A DNA stretch of 64,000 nucleotides, taken from NCBI GenBank assembly GCA_026826555.1, contig JAKSZT010053769.1:2634505-2698504 (forward strand), written 5' to 3'. The stretch's first letter is position 1. Each line of letters opens with the position of its first letter. The DNA is from Tolypeutes matacus. Lineage: Eukaryota; Chordata; Mammalia; Cingulata; Chlamyphoridae. Both the position numbers and the translations under genes were made by a program. The notes beneath the pieces were generated by a model. It searched no databases. It saw only the letters and a list, made by a program, of their open reading frames with translations, and had not been told where the DNA came from. Of the stretch, positions 1 through 12,084 are shown in pieces.

Positions 1-150
1 ATGCAATATCATCCATATTCATATTTTACATGAGGTTTCACTATATTATACAGCCCCATGTTACATTTTTTAGCTTTCCTTCTAATAATATATGTGATCT
101 TAGACTTACCTTTTCAATCATTTTCATATCCATATAATAGCTCTGCTAGT
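1..150 (-). mobile_element. L1 3' UTR fragment (xenarthran type), cut by window edge
   Basis: This stretch is closely similar to 30520-30665, which lies in the 3' UTR of the minus-strand L1 at 30188-32890. Shared blocks include ttacatgaggt and tttagctttccttctaataat. It is therefore minus-strand L1 3' UTR, with its 3' end off the left edge. Similarity stops at about 150, where plus-strand L1 ORF2 begins. Confidence 0.75.
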
Positions 151-1567
151 TCTTTCTCACTTCGTGACTTTAAAGCAATATTACTTCACTACAGTGGTAA
201 AAACAACATGGTACTGGCATAAAGACAGACAGATTGAATAATGGAACCAAACAGAGAACTCAGAAATACACCCCCACATCTACAGTCAAGTGATTTTTGA
301 CAAGGCGATCAAGCCCTCCCAGCTGGGCCAAACAGTCTTTTCAACAAATGGTGCTGGGAGAACTGGATAGCCATATCCAAAAGAAAGACAGAGAACCCCT
401 ATCTCACACCTTATGCGAAAATTAATGCAAAATGGATCAATGACCTAAATATAAAAGCAACAACCATAAAAATCCTAGAAGAAATTATAGGAAAACATCT
501 TCAAGATCTTGTGATAGGCAGTAGTTTCTTAAACCTTACACCCAAAGCACAGCAACAAAAAGAAAAATAGATAAATGAGACCTCCTCAAAACTAAACACT
601 TTTGCACCTCAAAGGACTTTGTCAAAAGGGTGAAAAGGCAGCCAATTCAATGGGAGAAAATATTTGGCAATCACATATCTGATAAGGGTTTAATATCATG
701 ATATATAAAGAGCTTATATAACTCAACAATAAAAAGACAAACTACCTGATTAAAAAATAGACAAAAGACTTAAAAAAGACAATTTGCCAAAGAAGAAATA
801 CAAATGGCAAAAAGACATGAAAAAATGTTCAAAATCACTAGTTATTAGGGAAATGCAAATCAAAACTATAATGAGATATAATTTCACACATATTAGAATG
901 GACACTATTAAAAAGTCAGAAAACTTTTTAGAGTTTTTAATTTGTTAGAGAGGATATGGCAGGATAAGAACACTTATTCACTATTGGTGGGAATGTAGAA
1001 TGCTACAGCCACTGTGGAGGACTGTTTGACAGTTCCTAAGGAAGTTGAAGATAGACTTGCCATGTGATCCAGCAATACCACTACTAGGTATATAACCAGA
1101 AGAAATGAGAGTAGAGACAGGAACAGACATCTGCGCACCAATGTTCTTAGTGGTGTTATTCCTGATTGCCAAAAGCTGGAAAAAACCCAGGTGTCCATCA
1201 ACTGATGAATGGATTAAAAAAAATTATGGTGTATATACACAGTGGAATATTATTCAGCAGTAAGAAGAAATGAAGTTATGAAGCATATGACAAGATGGAT
1301 GAACTTGCAGGACATTATGTTGAGTGAAGCAAGCCAGACACAAAAGGACAAATACTGTATGATTGCACTATTATGAACTAAATATATTGTGTAAACTCAT
1401 GGACTTAATGTTTAGAATATAGGCCACCAGAAAATAGAATGAGGGTAGAAAATGGAATGCTGAGGTATAATCTGTGCAGAATTTGTAAAAAGGTTGTTTG
1501 CAAATCCCTTATACTTTTGATGTAACATTTCTGTAATCTAAAATGTCTCTAAAAATAAAGTCTATTA
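151..1567 (+). mobile_element. 5'-truncated L1: ORF2 C-terminal part plus shortened 3' UTR
   Basis: The plus strand reads as a decayed L1 ORF2 C-terminal region. Conceptual translation in shifting frames shows the usual landmarks: a segment like FNKWCWENW near 335-370, a block about planned-target duplexes around 560-860, the MQIKTIMRY-like block near 855-880, and a WH(I/V)YTVEYYS-like block near 1230-1265. Several stops and frameshifts interrupt it, so no protein can be made. The C-terminus falls near 1375. About 125 nt of proximal 3' UTR follow, matching the complement of roughly 30720-30840. The element then ends with a different terminal block, ctaaaaataaag at 1549-1560, of the type seen at the 3' end of the L1 at 29573. 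No poly(A) tail or target-site duplication is visible. Confidence 0.85.
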
Positions 1568-1599
1568 TGAATTCAAAACTTCTTATTTTGATCCTTTCA

Positions 1600-1860
1600 C
1601 ACCCGGGCACCCAAAATTTTCCTCCTCACAGAAAAATATTTAGCTACCCATGTGTTCTTCTAGATGTATTTTATGCATATATGAATACATAAAATATATG
1701 GTTGTTTTTCCTTTCTGATACAAATATGAGGATGCAATATAACCTGCTATGCACCTTGATTTATTTTGGCAGTGTATCCACAGCAGACTGCATAATCTTC
1801 CATTAGAGGTTTCAGTACAGCAGTATAAAAATCATTGACTCAACTGTATCAAATATTCAA
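1600..1860 (-). repeat. Old LINE 3'-end-like fragment
   Basis: The order 'ttcttctagatgtattttatgc', a T-rich block, then 'tgcaccttgatttattttggcag' resembles the antisense 3' region of old mammalian L1M-type elements. The match is by general pattern only and the divergence is high, so the family assignment is weak. Confidence 0.4.
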
Positions 1861-2719
1861 TACTAAAAAATTAAGTTATTTTTCTTTGATATTTCTATGT
1901 CAATGCATCATGAGATATGTGAATGAAAAATATGGGAGTAATTTTAAGATAAATCAATGATAATGGTTAATGTTACTATTACTACTGAACTGTTAAACTC
2001 AAATAACACCAAAATATTACCTAATATTTCAGAAAAATAAGTAATTACTATATTTTAGTTACTTATTGTTTAAAACATCCATAAAATAAAAGTTTTCTTT
2101 TTGCTTTTATTATATTTGCAAGAAATGAGTGTAACTGAATATGTGCTACAGACACTATACATTAATGAACAAAATCCAACAAAAGTGTAGTCAAAAAAAT
2201 TAAGCAAAGAGTACAGTTTAAAATAGACAGTGAAACTTTCAAAAAAGAGAATGGGAATAAACTATTAGTTTCTTCATCAGAATAATTAAAAATAAACAGA
2301 AAATGGCAATAATCTATTCAGCTTGTTTTATGACCCATTTTCCCTCTCAAATACAGTCTTTCAGAAACATTTTTTTTAACCTCTCATCTAATCTGATTGA
2401 TTGAAAGGGAATTCACTCCTCTTTACTTTTAGAAAACCTGTACCTCCTTAAGGCCTTATTCACATTACTGAAAGAAATGATCTTTATGGATTCTAGCAGA
2501 AATGAAACAACTGTAAGAATCAAACCTCCAGTCAGGAATCTACAGGGCTCTTTAACATTGCCATGCTTAGTTTCTGGGAATAGAGATCCAAGTATAATGT
2601 CCAAGACTAAACGGTCCCCAAGTTATGTGAAGAGGTTAACATACTTTATTCACAGTCTAAAATGGGTATTTCTCTTGACTGAAATTGGTTTTCAGTTTTT
2701 ATTTTTCACTTCTTAATCT
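1861..2719. other. Unannotated AT-rich DNA
   Basis: Unique-looking AT-rich sequence. A 79-codon open frame at 2477-2716 has no recognisable domain and no exon context, so I do not treat it as a gene. Confidence 0.6.
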
Positions 2720-2945
2720 GATGCATTTTAAATTTTAATTGAAAAAGTAGGACAAACACATGGTGAAAAGAATTCTGCAAAACAATGATTATGTCTATTC
2801 CCCACTCCAGTTATGTGTTCCACTTGCCCCCTTCTCCAGAAGCAGCCACAGTTACAAACCCCTTAGCTCTACTTCCTGAATAATTCTATTATTTGTAAAT
2901 AAATGGGAGTATGCTTTATATAATAATCTAATGTAATCAAAAACG
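2720..2945 (-). repeat. Old LINE 3'-end-like fragment
   Basis: It contains a C-rich block (attccccactcc ... cttgcccccttctccagaag) followed by 'cagccacagttacaaa'. This resembles the antisense 3' UTR of old L1M-type elements. A similar block is present near 46160-46260. Family assignment is uncertain. Confidence 0.4.
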
Positions 2946-5649
2946 CAGCTGTGAAAAATGTCAGGAATATATTTGCAGCTAACAATATAATTTTAAACTC
3001 CAAGATCCAAGCCATAATTTAAGAAAGAATGTTCCTGTCTCTCATGAAGCTTAATCGTACTAACTATACATGGTAAAGTACTTTCTGAAGTGTGAAACAC
3101 AAGTGAGAAGTACTAATATATTGTTTTCAAGTTAGGCATGAAGCCACCTGGAGGTTTTGAACTCAAAAGAAATTGCCTTCCCCCACTCCCTTTGTACTTG
3201 TAGGTCTTGGGATAGAACACAAGCCCCAACTTATGGACCTCTGGGAGGGACACAGGAAAAGGCAGAAGTTACTTAGGCACCATTGTTCTGCATGGAGGCT
3301 AATACCTGACCCAACACAGGGCATGACCTGGGGCAGAGCTGCTATAAAAATCTAATTCTCCTTTAACCTCTCCATGTAAATCATCAGAAAGCTTCCCCCT
3401 ACTGATTTAAACAAATTTGGTCTTTGACCTCTAGAGTCAGAATTGGCCTCAACAACTCTTTCAGGTGGTTGTGGCACTGGCTGTTTGATGGATGTCAACT
3501 ATCATAAAATGCAATACCATTTCATGACACATCTTCACATGTTACATACACACGAAGTCACGTAACGGTAACAGTCTCTTTATTCCAGGTGATATTGGTA
3601 GTATGAGATAAATGCAGATTAATGAAATAATCCATGTGAATTGACACTTACGCTAGTTATGATTTGCAGTATTGTTCAACCAATTGCAACACCTGTCAAT
3701 GTGCTTGCTATAGTAACTTCAAAAGCTTTCAATTAATACCAAATGCTTGATAGGGTTCTCATATGTATATGATTTTTTCTGGGTATGTGATTTTTTGATA
3801 TTTAACGACCAGATCAGTACAATAGTTCATAAGCCAATCACGTGCTTCATGGTCTGTCTGCAAAGATTCAAGTTGTGGTTTTGAGATGCAACAGAAGACC
3901 CCAAAATTATATTTATTCAGTTTTCTGGGACAATCAACAAAAAAGTACAATTATATTGAACACCTTTTAATAAAATTATAAAAATACTAAGCAAGATTTG
4001 CAATAAAAATATGTGGATAATTTCTGCAATCATTAAATATTTTTCAAGGAGTTCTTAACTGTGAGATTATATGTATATGTATATATCTATGTGTGTATGA
4101 CTTAAATTTCTATCTCTAAAGTGAAATGAATTCCATCATCTTTTGGTAACCAATGTTTAATAAACTGTAATACAGGAAGATATTTTATTAAATATATTAT
4201 TAAAATGTTTTGGTACTTAATAGTTCAAAAATTGTTATATTTAATTGAGACCAACTGGCCTCATTGCTTCTTATAAACTTTGCCATATATATTCAGTTAA
4301 AAGGAATAAAAATGAACAGATGTTTCTCCTTAAAGAAGGCAGACAAAGATTTTTCTTACACAATAAATCAGCTGCTAGTGGATTTCCAGGACATTGCTTT
4401 AGGCTATTTAGGTATAAAATTAAAAAACAAAACAAAACAAACTATTACCTCTGTGTGGATCCAAAATTGGTAAAGGAGATTAAACTGAAGATGAACAGCG
4501 TATACTGAAGGAGGAATGAAGAGGGCCAAGGGAAAGTAGAAAATCTGAAGGGTAAAAAAATATATATTAAAAATTACACATATGATTTCTTAACATAGAG
4601 ATATACTGATATCACTGGCCCAATGTTATGAGTGTCTACTTCTTCAGTAAATACACCTTATTCTATATATTTTGCTGTTACATTTGACTTTGTAACATTA
4701 ATTTTCAACACAATGTTGAAGTTGCAGACAAGTTGGAGCTAAGCCCACTGGACTTCTATTTTACATTTAATACTGCATAGTAAAAATATCATACTTGGTG
4801 TGTGTTTTCTTAATTTCAAAAAGGTTGGATATTTTCCCTTGAAGTAAAAAAGTTCTCTCTCTCTCTTTTTTTTTTTTTCCCACAAAGATCCTCACTTTCT
4901 TTAACTAAAAGAAATGTAGGTATATGTGTATTTATACCTTGACATTACTATCTGGCATTTTCAATGAGAATATAATAAAAGAAAGTAACTTGACACAGGA
5001 GAGGAAAGAATAACATATTTTCCCTTTTAAATTTATTTTTATATGGTTGATTGAGGATATTATAGCTCCTAAAATTTTCTTTAAAAATTATCAAGTAACA
5101 AGCTATGATATGGCGCTATAGTAGAAACAAATTTTAAAGGTCCATATTTCCTAACAGATGGAAATGCCTCTGCCTTGGAAAAACAACTTATGCTTAAACC
5201 ACAGAACTGGTTAGAATCAACTAATAAACACAATCTGCTGTGTTTGTCTAATGACTTTGATCCTCGAGAGTGGTTTCATGTTGGAAGTAAACATTATATT
5301 AATGAAAAACTAAATAACTAAAGAAGACTAAAAGGAATCTGACTTCCAATTTATATTTCTGATTTTGCAGTGTCCAAATTTCTAAATATTTCTAAAATAT
5401 TTCTTCTGAATATTATTTTATTTCTAAATTATTTTAAAGTTTTTTTCATCAATTAAGCACAATTTCATTTCAACAATTTTAATAATGATTATTCATTTGA
5501 AATTGGTCATTTACATAAACTTCTGGTTTTTGTTTCTAAACTTAAGTCATGAAAAGATTCAACTGTAATGACAAGCAGGGTCAGTTTTATTATTTATAAA
5601 TGGATTATTAAGCAATGGATTAGATTAACAAGTAACAAAAGAATATTCA
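2946..5649. other. Unannotated AT-rich DNA
   Basis: No repeat family or gene is recognised. The block 3130-3420 is locally richer in GC and could be an old LTR fragment, but no diagnostic motif was found. A pyrimidine run (CT then T) lies at 4855-4879. Confidence 0.55.
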
Positions 5650-5760
5650 GGAGATCCATTTCTAACCCTTATGTTTACCACAGACTCCATAAGTAATTTC
5701 AGTACGTTCTTTAACTTCTCTAGGTTTCAGTTTCCTCAAATGGAAGGGAAAAGGGAAAAC
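5650..5760 (+). repeat. MIR SINE core fragment
   Basis: The run 'ttctttaacttctctagg' followed by 'tttcagtttcctcaaatgg' matches the well-known MIR core ('...acttaacctctctg...cagtttcctcatctgtaaaatggg'). It is diverged and truncated at both ends. Confidence 0.7.
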
Positions 5761-7389
5761 CATTTGAAAACCAGCCAGCCTTTTTTATTTACCCATAGTA
5801 AAGAAATATTTTATTTGAATAACTCAGCTCTTCTTTTTATTTGTTTCTAAAATATTTGTGATACTTTGATTTTTTTCTAACATTTTAAAATAATTCTTAC
5901 AAAATGTTAGTATAAATATTTGCAACATATATAGGGCCTAAAATTTTAGTGCTTTAAGTCAAGAGATGTTTTTGAATCTCCTCTGTGAGATGTGAGCAAA
6001 AATGTAAAACAATTTATCTTGGATGCTTAATAAACAGTTTTGTTTGGAAAGAGAGTACATGAAAATGAATAGTTACAATTCATACAATTCCCCAAGTTGT
6101 GAAGAAATAGTCCCTGGAGATAATAATGAATGTTATGGAAAAAGTGTTCCTGTGATCAAGTAAGTTTTGAAGTGATAAGGTAATCAAGTTTTCTTTATTG
6201 CTGAATTTCTCTGAGTCTTTACCATGATAATGTGAATCACAAACCTATTAACTCATAGAATTCTTTCTTGATTTTTCCATAAGATAAGGTTTCCTAAAAA
6301 CATGCTTTATGAACAATATCTCAAATCTTATAAATCAGTAAATATGATTAGAAAGTTGAGCTTACAATGAATTCTAAATAACCACATTTCTAATGAGTAC
6401 TAAAGATATAGTTCAAGAACTAATTCACATGAGTCACATAAAAGTTAATTTTATTATTGATACAGTATTATAAAAAAGGTTCTAAATTTCTGAGTTTGGG
6501 AGCAGGTTAGCAAATGTGATCCAGGTATGAGAACGCTCAATTTATCTTCCTCTTTTCCTCCTATCTTTGCATTCTTTAATCCTCTGTAGCTTTTAAAACC
6601 AATTTAAATATCTCTCCCAACATAAAATCTCAAATGACACTAACTTTTCAGAAGAAATGCCTCTTTAAACTCAGAGTACTTCTCAGCACCTCAGTCAGAG
6701 CACATTTTACTTTTTACTAAATATGTCCATTTCTGTCATACATTAAAGTCCACATAATTATGACTCGGGGGCCTTTACCCTTAAACTACACTGTCTATCT
6801 TAGGTTGGTTTATTATCTTATGATAGAAGTCCACACATAGGGTCATTAAAGAAAGAATAAGCTAGACTTATATGTGGGATGAGAGAATAAGAATAGGCCC
6901 AGGAGTGACCTTTCCACGAGGAGATAGAAAGGGAATGGATTTTAATTGGTTCACCAAGTGAATGGGGCAGGCAGAAATTGTGTGAGGTGTTATCATGAAG
7001 CAAGAAACAGCATGGTATTAGAAAAAATTACAAGGACTTTGGCATTTGTTGGAAAGTGGTGTGGCAAGAGTCCCGACTAGACCTTGGGATTCTTGGACAG
7101 AGCTTGGGGAGTCTGTGAATCCCCTGATGACACTACAACAATTTGTAAACTTGTGTGCATGTGGGGAGGTATGTATTTTTCTGAACAAATGATGCACAGC
7201 TTGTACAGGGTATCTCTAGTGGGTCTGTGACTTCACCACCAACAACAAGAAGGTAATTTAGACATTGGTCAAATTAGGGAGGTGGAACCTTTATGTCATC
7301 CTAAGGAGACTGGATTTATCCTAGGTAAAGAAGGGGTCATTAAGGATTTTTAATCATGTGAGAAATATAAAAATAGGTTTGGAACCCAC
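5761..7389. other. Unannotated DNA
   Basis: Mostly AT-rich sequence with no recognised repeat. From about 6840 the strand turns purine-rich, like the L2 relic that follows, so part of 6840-7389 may be further L2 sequence too diverged to place. Confidence 0.5.
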
Positions 7390-8160
7390 TTCAATAGCTT
7401 AGGAACAAATTATGCATTTTTAACTAAAGTAGTTGCCATGGGGTAGGAGAGGCAGAATAGGTAAAAAGAGCTAAGGACTTGGGAATTATTTAGACTTAGA
7501 TGTTGAGAAGGATAGAAGAGATCAGATGAGAACCAGAAATCTGGCTTAGATAATTGTCTGTTGGGTAATGTTGTTCACCAAGACAGGGGAAAGGGAGGAA
7601 GAATAGGTTATAAAGCTCAACTTAGGGGATGTTGCATTTGAGTTCTTGAGGGATATGCCAAGGGAGTTGTTGAGCAGTTGGAAATGTGTGTCTGGAATCA
7701 AATAGCAGTCTGGGTGGAATTTGCAGGCATGAGTGTCACAAATCAATTGTATTTGAACCGAAGGATATGTCCACAGTGGAAAAAGAGCAGCCAAAGATGC
7801 CATGAAAGTGGCAGAATAGTCTTGGAGGTAGGAAAGATCCAGTATTTGGTGCCACCAGAGAAATGTGACAGATTTTTTTAGAAGGAAGGAATAGATGACT
7901 CCCAATGAGAGTTCAAGCAACATAAGACAGGCATTGAATAATGACACTGGATTTGAAAGCATGGGTCAGAGGAGCAATAGACTTGGAATCCAGATCTCAG
8001 TAAGTAAAAGAGTCAATCAGAGGAGATAATGAAATAGAAGTAGGGGTCACACATTTCTGTCTTTTTCTTTTAACAAGGAAGGAGAAGTTGGAGGTATTTC
8101 ATGAGTAGAACACTAGGATTAAAAAGGGGATTTTGTTTATTTTTTAAGTTGTGAGAGACT
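7390..8160 (-). mobile_element. L2 LINE relic, reverse-transcriptase region
   Basis: The plus strand shows the purine-rich pattern of antisense L2. On the minus strand an open frame at 7546-7962 (138 codons) has the low-complexity, S/L-rich texture of the L2 ORF downstream of its reverse-transcriptase core. Its SFITYSSSLSPVLVNN segment aligns by eye with the typical L2 stretch that precedes VNGTTI. The frame is not continuous with a start or the rest of the enzyme, and it is a fossil. Confidence 0.6.
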
Positions 8161-8930
8161 TGAATATATTCATTACATATTCAGAAGGAGCCAGTTGAGA
8201 GGAAGAGGAACAAATGCCAAGAGTAGCTGATGGGGCAAAATCTAGGAGAGGAAATAGTGTAAGAGCAATATCACCAAATTAATAATGTGACCTGCCAAAG
8301 AACAAAGAACATTTCCTACAAGACTAGAGTATTTCTTAAATCTTTTCTTACGTTTCTTAAAACTTGTGCACTTATTCACAGGCCTTATTGAAGACGTGAA
8401 CAGGAAGCAGAGAGAGTGCAAACCTGAAAAACATATTTTTCAGTGATGCTTTATATAAGTTATTGGCTGACAGAAAGGGGCAGCAGTGGAGAGGAGATTT
8501 TGGGAACACTGCTAAATCCCAGAAAGTCATCAACAAGGTAGGGAGGAGGACATGGAGCAGGCTCATGTTTACAGCTTGGTGAGCATCATTGAGGGCTCAG
8601 TGATGTCTGGAAACCATTTACAGAGGGGCACCATACTGGCCAGCTGGTTCTGGAAGACACCTCAGACTCAGCAGCCTGGGTGTGGGAGTGGAGAAGGCAG
8701 ATGACCGGATTCATGGACGACTTGGAGATTTTAGGGCAGATACAACAAAAGGATGTGGGCAGTCTGTGCTTGCCAGAGAGTTATGGAACTTAAGTATCTT
8801 AAGTTGGTTGAGATAGGAAGTGAACCCATGAGGGGATGGCAATCTGGGAGAAAAATCAAGGGATGAGGGAGGAGAGCTGTCTATGAGGTTGAACTGAATA
8901 AGCTGCTAAAGCAAAATGGTTGAATGTTAG
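8161..8930 (-). repeat. Probable further L2 relic
   Basis: Purine-rich, GC-richer sequence continuing the texture of the L2 relic to the left (for example 'tgggtgtgggagtggagaag' near 8680). No motif fixes its position in L2, so this is an inference from composition and context. Confidence 0.35.
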
Positions 8931-9291
8931 GTGCATAATTACTTTGAAAAAATAATGACAAAAATTTCTTTTGAGCTCTAGGATTCATTTATCATGCATT
9001 TTAGTAGCTCAAACTAGTTTAGCATTTGTAATGTCTACATGTCTAGGATCTTCATTATTTTTATAATATTAATTGAGAGAAAAATCAAAATACTTAATTC
9101 CCTCACGACTGGGAAACTAAAGAGTCAAGAATTAAGTACCATGTCCCACATTCCTCAAGTGTATGATTAGTACTGACAGAGAAGCATATCCTCTGATTGC
9201 AGGGAGAGAATACTGGTCTCAGTCCTCAAAACACATCTTCTTAAATGTTTGGAATGTTTGTGTTTCTATTTAGAGAGACCTCGTTTTAGGT

Positions 9292-9307
9292 AACCTAGGC
9301 CTAGGTT
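9292..9307. repeat. Perfect 16-bp palindrome
   Basis: AACCTAGG is followed directly by its exact reverse complement CCTAGGTT, with no spacer. No neighbouring element explains it. Confidence 0.9.
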
Positions 9308-9354
9308 TCCAATCCATTTCTCTGTTTTTACTCATTTTCCCTTACCCCATTCCA

Positions 9355-9775
9355 CCTTCTCACACATCTAATATTCTAGCCATACTCGTACCATACATTT
9401 TACTTGCTATTCCCTAAATATATAATAATTTTCCATAATTTTGCTTTTACACAGACACTAACCCTTTACTCTGATATTCTATTTCCAACCTCATTCATTC
9501 ATTCATGGCAAAAGGGTATTCAAGGTTTAGCTTGAGCATCTTTTCTTCTGTAACACATTCCATGACCCACTCTGGCTCTCAGTGCATCACCCCTTCTAAA
9601 ATTTCACCACCCTGTATTGCAATCGGCTGTTTACCTTGTTGTCTCCCTCCAAGGAAAATGTGCAACTTATGAACAGAAATCCATTTCTTACTTATTTTTG
9701 CATCCCTGTGCTCTGCTACAGTGACTGATCCTACCAGGCAAGATTATGTATGGAACAAATGAGTAGGTGCATTTC
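9355..9775 (+). mobile_element. L2 LINE 3' end
   Basis: The order of blocks follows the L2 3' region: 'acttgctattccc', a C/T-rich block, 'ttcatggcaaaagg', 'cacattccatgacccac' (the 'ccttccctgaccacc' equivalent), 'ttgttgtctccctccaagg', 'catccctgtgctctgctac', and finally 'ggaacaaatgagtagg'. It is diverged but collinear. Confidence 0.7.
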
Positions 9776-10469
9776 TCAAAACAATAACATGTAAAGGAGG
9801 TCGAATACTTTAACCAGTTATACTTTTAAAAAATGATAATACTGTTCTATTTCAAGTTTCTCAATTTGCCTTCCCTTATTTATCTTTCATTATAAGGATA
9901 AATAATCCTTAATGACTATAAGATTTCTGTAAAGTATCAAAAACCAGAGAAAAATTTTATTTTAAAAAAAAATTCAAAATTATATGGTAAACTTCAAAAT
10001 AATTCCATTTTCCTGACTCATAGTAGAATTGAGGCTCCAAGACTGATAAAGACTCAAACTGGCAAAGGTGTCATTTATTTAATATGTGGACATAAACTTT
10101 GTCTTATTAGCTGTCTTTAACTGGTGATGGAGGGTGGGGAAGGGATGCCTTGGAGTTTTGAGACAAGGTCCTCAGAGAAGTTTTGTTTCTTTACTTCATG
10201 GCAGGGGGGTTCAAGGCATGCTTTCCTTCTGCGACTCAGAGTTATGAGAATTTTGTCCCTAGTGCATTCAAATATATTACATCAGAGTTGATAGCTTCTT
10301 ATGTCTTTATTTGTTCACATTTGCCTTTATATCACTCCAGCTCCTGCAATTTGAAAAACAGACTTTGCTTATGTAGTTTGGCAGGGAGTATTATGTAATA
10401 AAAAGATCTAAGATTTCACTGAAGTTGTCTCTGCACTCTTACATGTAATATAAAAACAATATCTTCCTA
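9776..10469. other. Unannotated AT-rich DNA
   Basis: No gene or recognisable repeat. The 71-codon frame at 10183-10398 has no features that suggest a protein. Confidence 0.55.
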
Positions 10470-10705
10470 TCTTACATGTGAATAATACTTGATATATTTA
10501 AAAGAATTTACATACTCATTATTTAAGGTGATCTTCAAAATAACCATACTAGAAGGCAGAGCAAATATTAAGAGCTCCATTTTATGTGTTCACCGAGACT
10601 GAGGTATTAATAGATTTGCTAACGATGACAGCTAGTTAATAATTGAGCTAGGGCTGGGACTCAGGTTTATATATTCCTAGGCAATTGTTCCGTGTTCTGT
10701 ATTAT
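10470..10705 (-). repeat. MIR SINE
   Basis: Antisense MIR pattern: the 'atttaaggtgatcttcaaaa' block (the 'tttaatcctcacaac' equivalent), 'ctccattttatgtg', 'gactgaggtattaatag', then 'gctagggctgggactcagg'. Both the core and the 3' half are recognisable. Confidence 0.7.
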
Positions 10706-11309
10706 TTCCTGAATATATTAAATATATATATATATATTATTATGCTCATAAATAATATAATCATTTATTCACATATCATCTAACTTACAGTAATAAAGTT
10801 ATTTTATCATTAGATATTAAAACTATATTTCAGTTTTTGGTGAGTAAAATTTGCCTCATTAAATTGCTAACATGATGTAAATATATTTTAATTCCTTTAA
10901 AATTAATTTCAACACCAGACTAGAAAACAAAACAATTTTAATGATTTAGAGAAATATCAGAGCTAAAATAATTTGACCTTTCTTCTGTCATTAAAACTGA
11001 ATGCATTGTCATTAATTTAATATGTTTTTAAGAGAAATACTCAACTCTTTGAATGTAGATGGCTTATTATTTCTCATTCAGTACTAGCTTCATATATGAA
11101 AGAAATATGCCAAAATATCGTTTATTACAAGAGGCAAATGTTATGCACTCTGTACTCTTCTTTCTGGGGGATCTACAAAATCAAGAATGTTTAAATGAAT
11201 GACAAATTTAATTTAATTTATTTTATACATTGTACCATTATCAGTTTCACATTAGCTTTACCCAAGTTAATTAGCAAAATATTTCCTTTGCCACATTTAT
11301 TTTGACAAC
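10706..11309. other. Unannotated AT-rich DNA
   Basis: Very AT-rich, with a short TA run near 10720-10740. No recognised element. Confidence 0.55.
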
Positions 11310-11975
11310 TATACAATTTCTTTCAGTCATTCATGTAATGTACATTTATTAAGTATTGACTCTGCATCAGGCACTTTGAATATATGAATATTTGAATATT
11401 TGAATATATATCACTGAATCAACCAAAACTAGACCCATTTCTCTTAAAGTTTGCAGGCATGTACAAAAGACCATAATACAAACCAGTAAGTTCTATAATA
11501 GAGATATGCAAAGGTTTTATGGGAGAACAAAAGAGAGCTGGACATAGTTTGAAGGGCAAATGAAAGAGAGGAATGAACTGAACCTTGAAGAAGATAATAA
11601 TTGGAGGTAAAGGGAAAAGATTTTTTCAGGCAAAGAGAACAGCAGGTACGATGTACTCTCAAGGCGTTATGATACAGTTTATTTTGAGAATTGAAGATAA
11701 ACTGCTAAATTAGATATGGGGTGAGAATGAAGGAGTGTGGCATATGAGATTGGAGAGAGGAGAGGTGCCAGGTCTTGCAGAGATCTACATTTGATAAAAA
11801 GTTTAGATTCCTTTCTCAAAGCTGTAGAGGAATTTAGCTTGATCAGAGTTTTGTTCTGGGAAGTTAACTGTGGGTGATGAATTGAGAGATTAAGAACAGA
11901 AAAATGAAGAGTTCTTTTAGAAAAACTGTCAATTAAAAATAGCATTGGCTGACACATTGTTCTTTATGATTCCCC
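11310..11975 (-). mobile_element. L2 LINE relic, 3' part of ORF and 3' end
   Basis: It begins with the antisense L2 3' end ('cattcatgtaatgtacatttattaag...tctgcatcaggcact'). Minus-strand frames at 11444-11662 and 11679-11957 then carry relics of the L2 ORF C-terminal region. Examples are CCSLCLKKSFPF, matching the C-S-L-C-L-E segment, and SKLFIKCRSLQDLAPLL, matching the K-A-L-H-D-L-A-P segment of L2. Stops and a frameshift separate them. A short tandem array of TGAATATTT-like units lies at 11375-11410. Confidence 0.8.
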
Positions 11976-11999
11976 CATTGACTGGGGGGGCAGTCAATG
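11976..11999. repeat. Inverted repeat, 9-bp stem and G6 loop
   Basis: CATTGACTG, six G residues, then the exact reverse complement CAGTCAATG. It sits at the boundary of the L2 relic and does not belong to a named element that I recognise. Confidence 0.9.
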
Positions 12000-12084
12000 T
12001 CTGTTGCTGACAGCTAGTACTAATTTTTGTTCTAGTACAGATAATTATAAGCTATGGTGACTTTCAGTCAAAGAATCCATGTAT

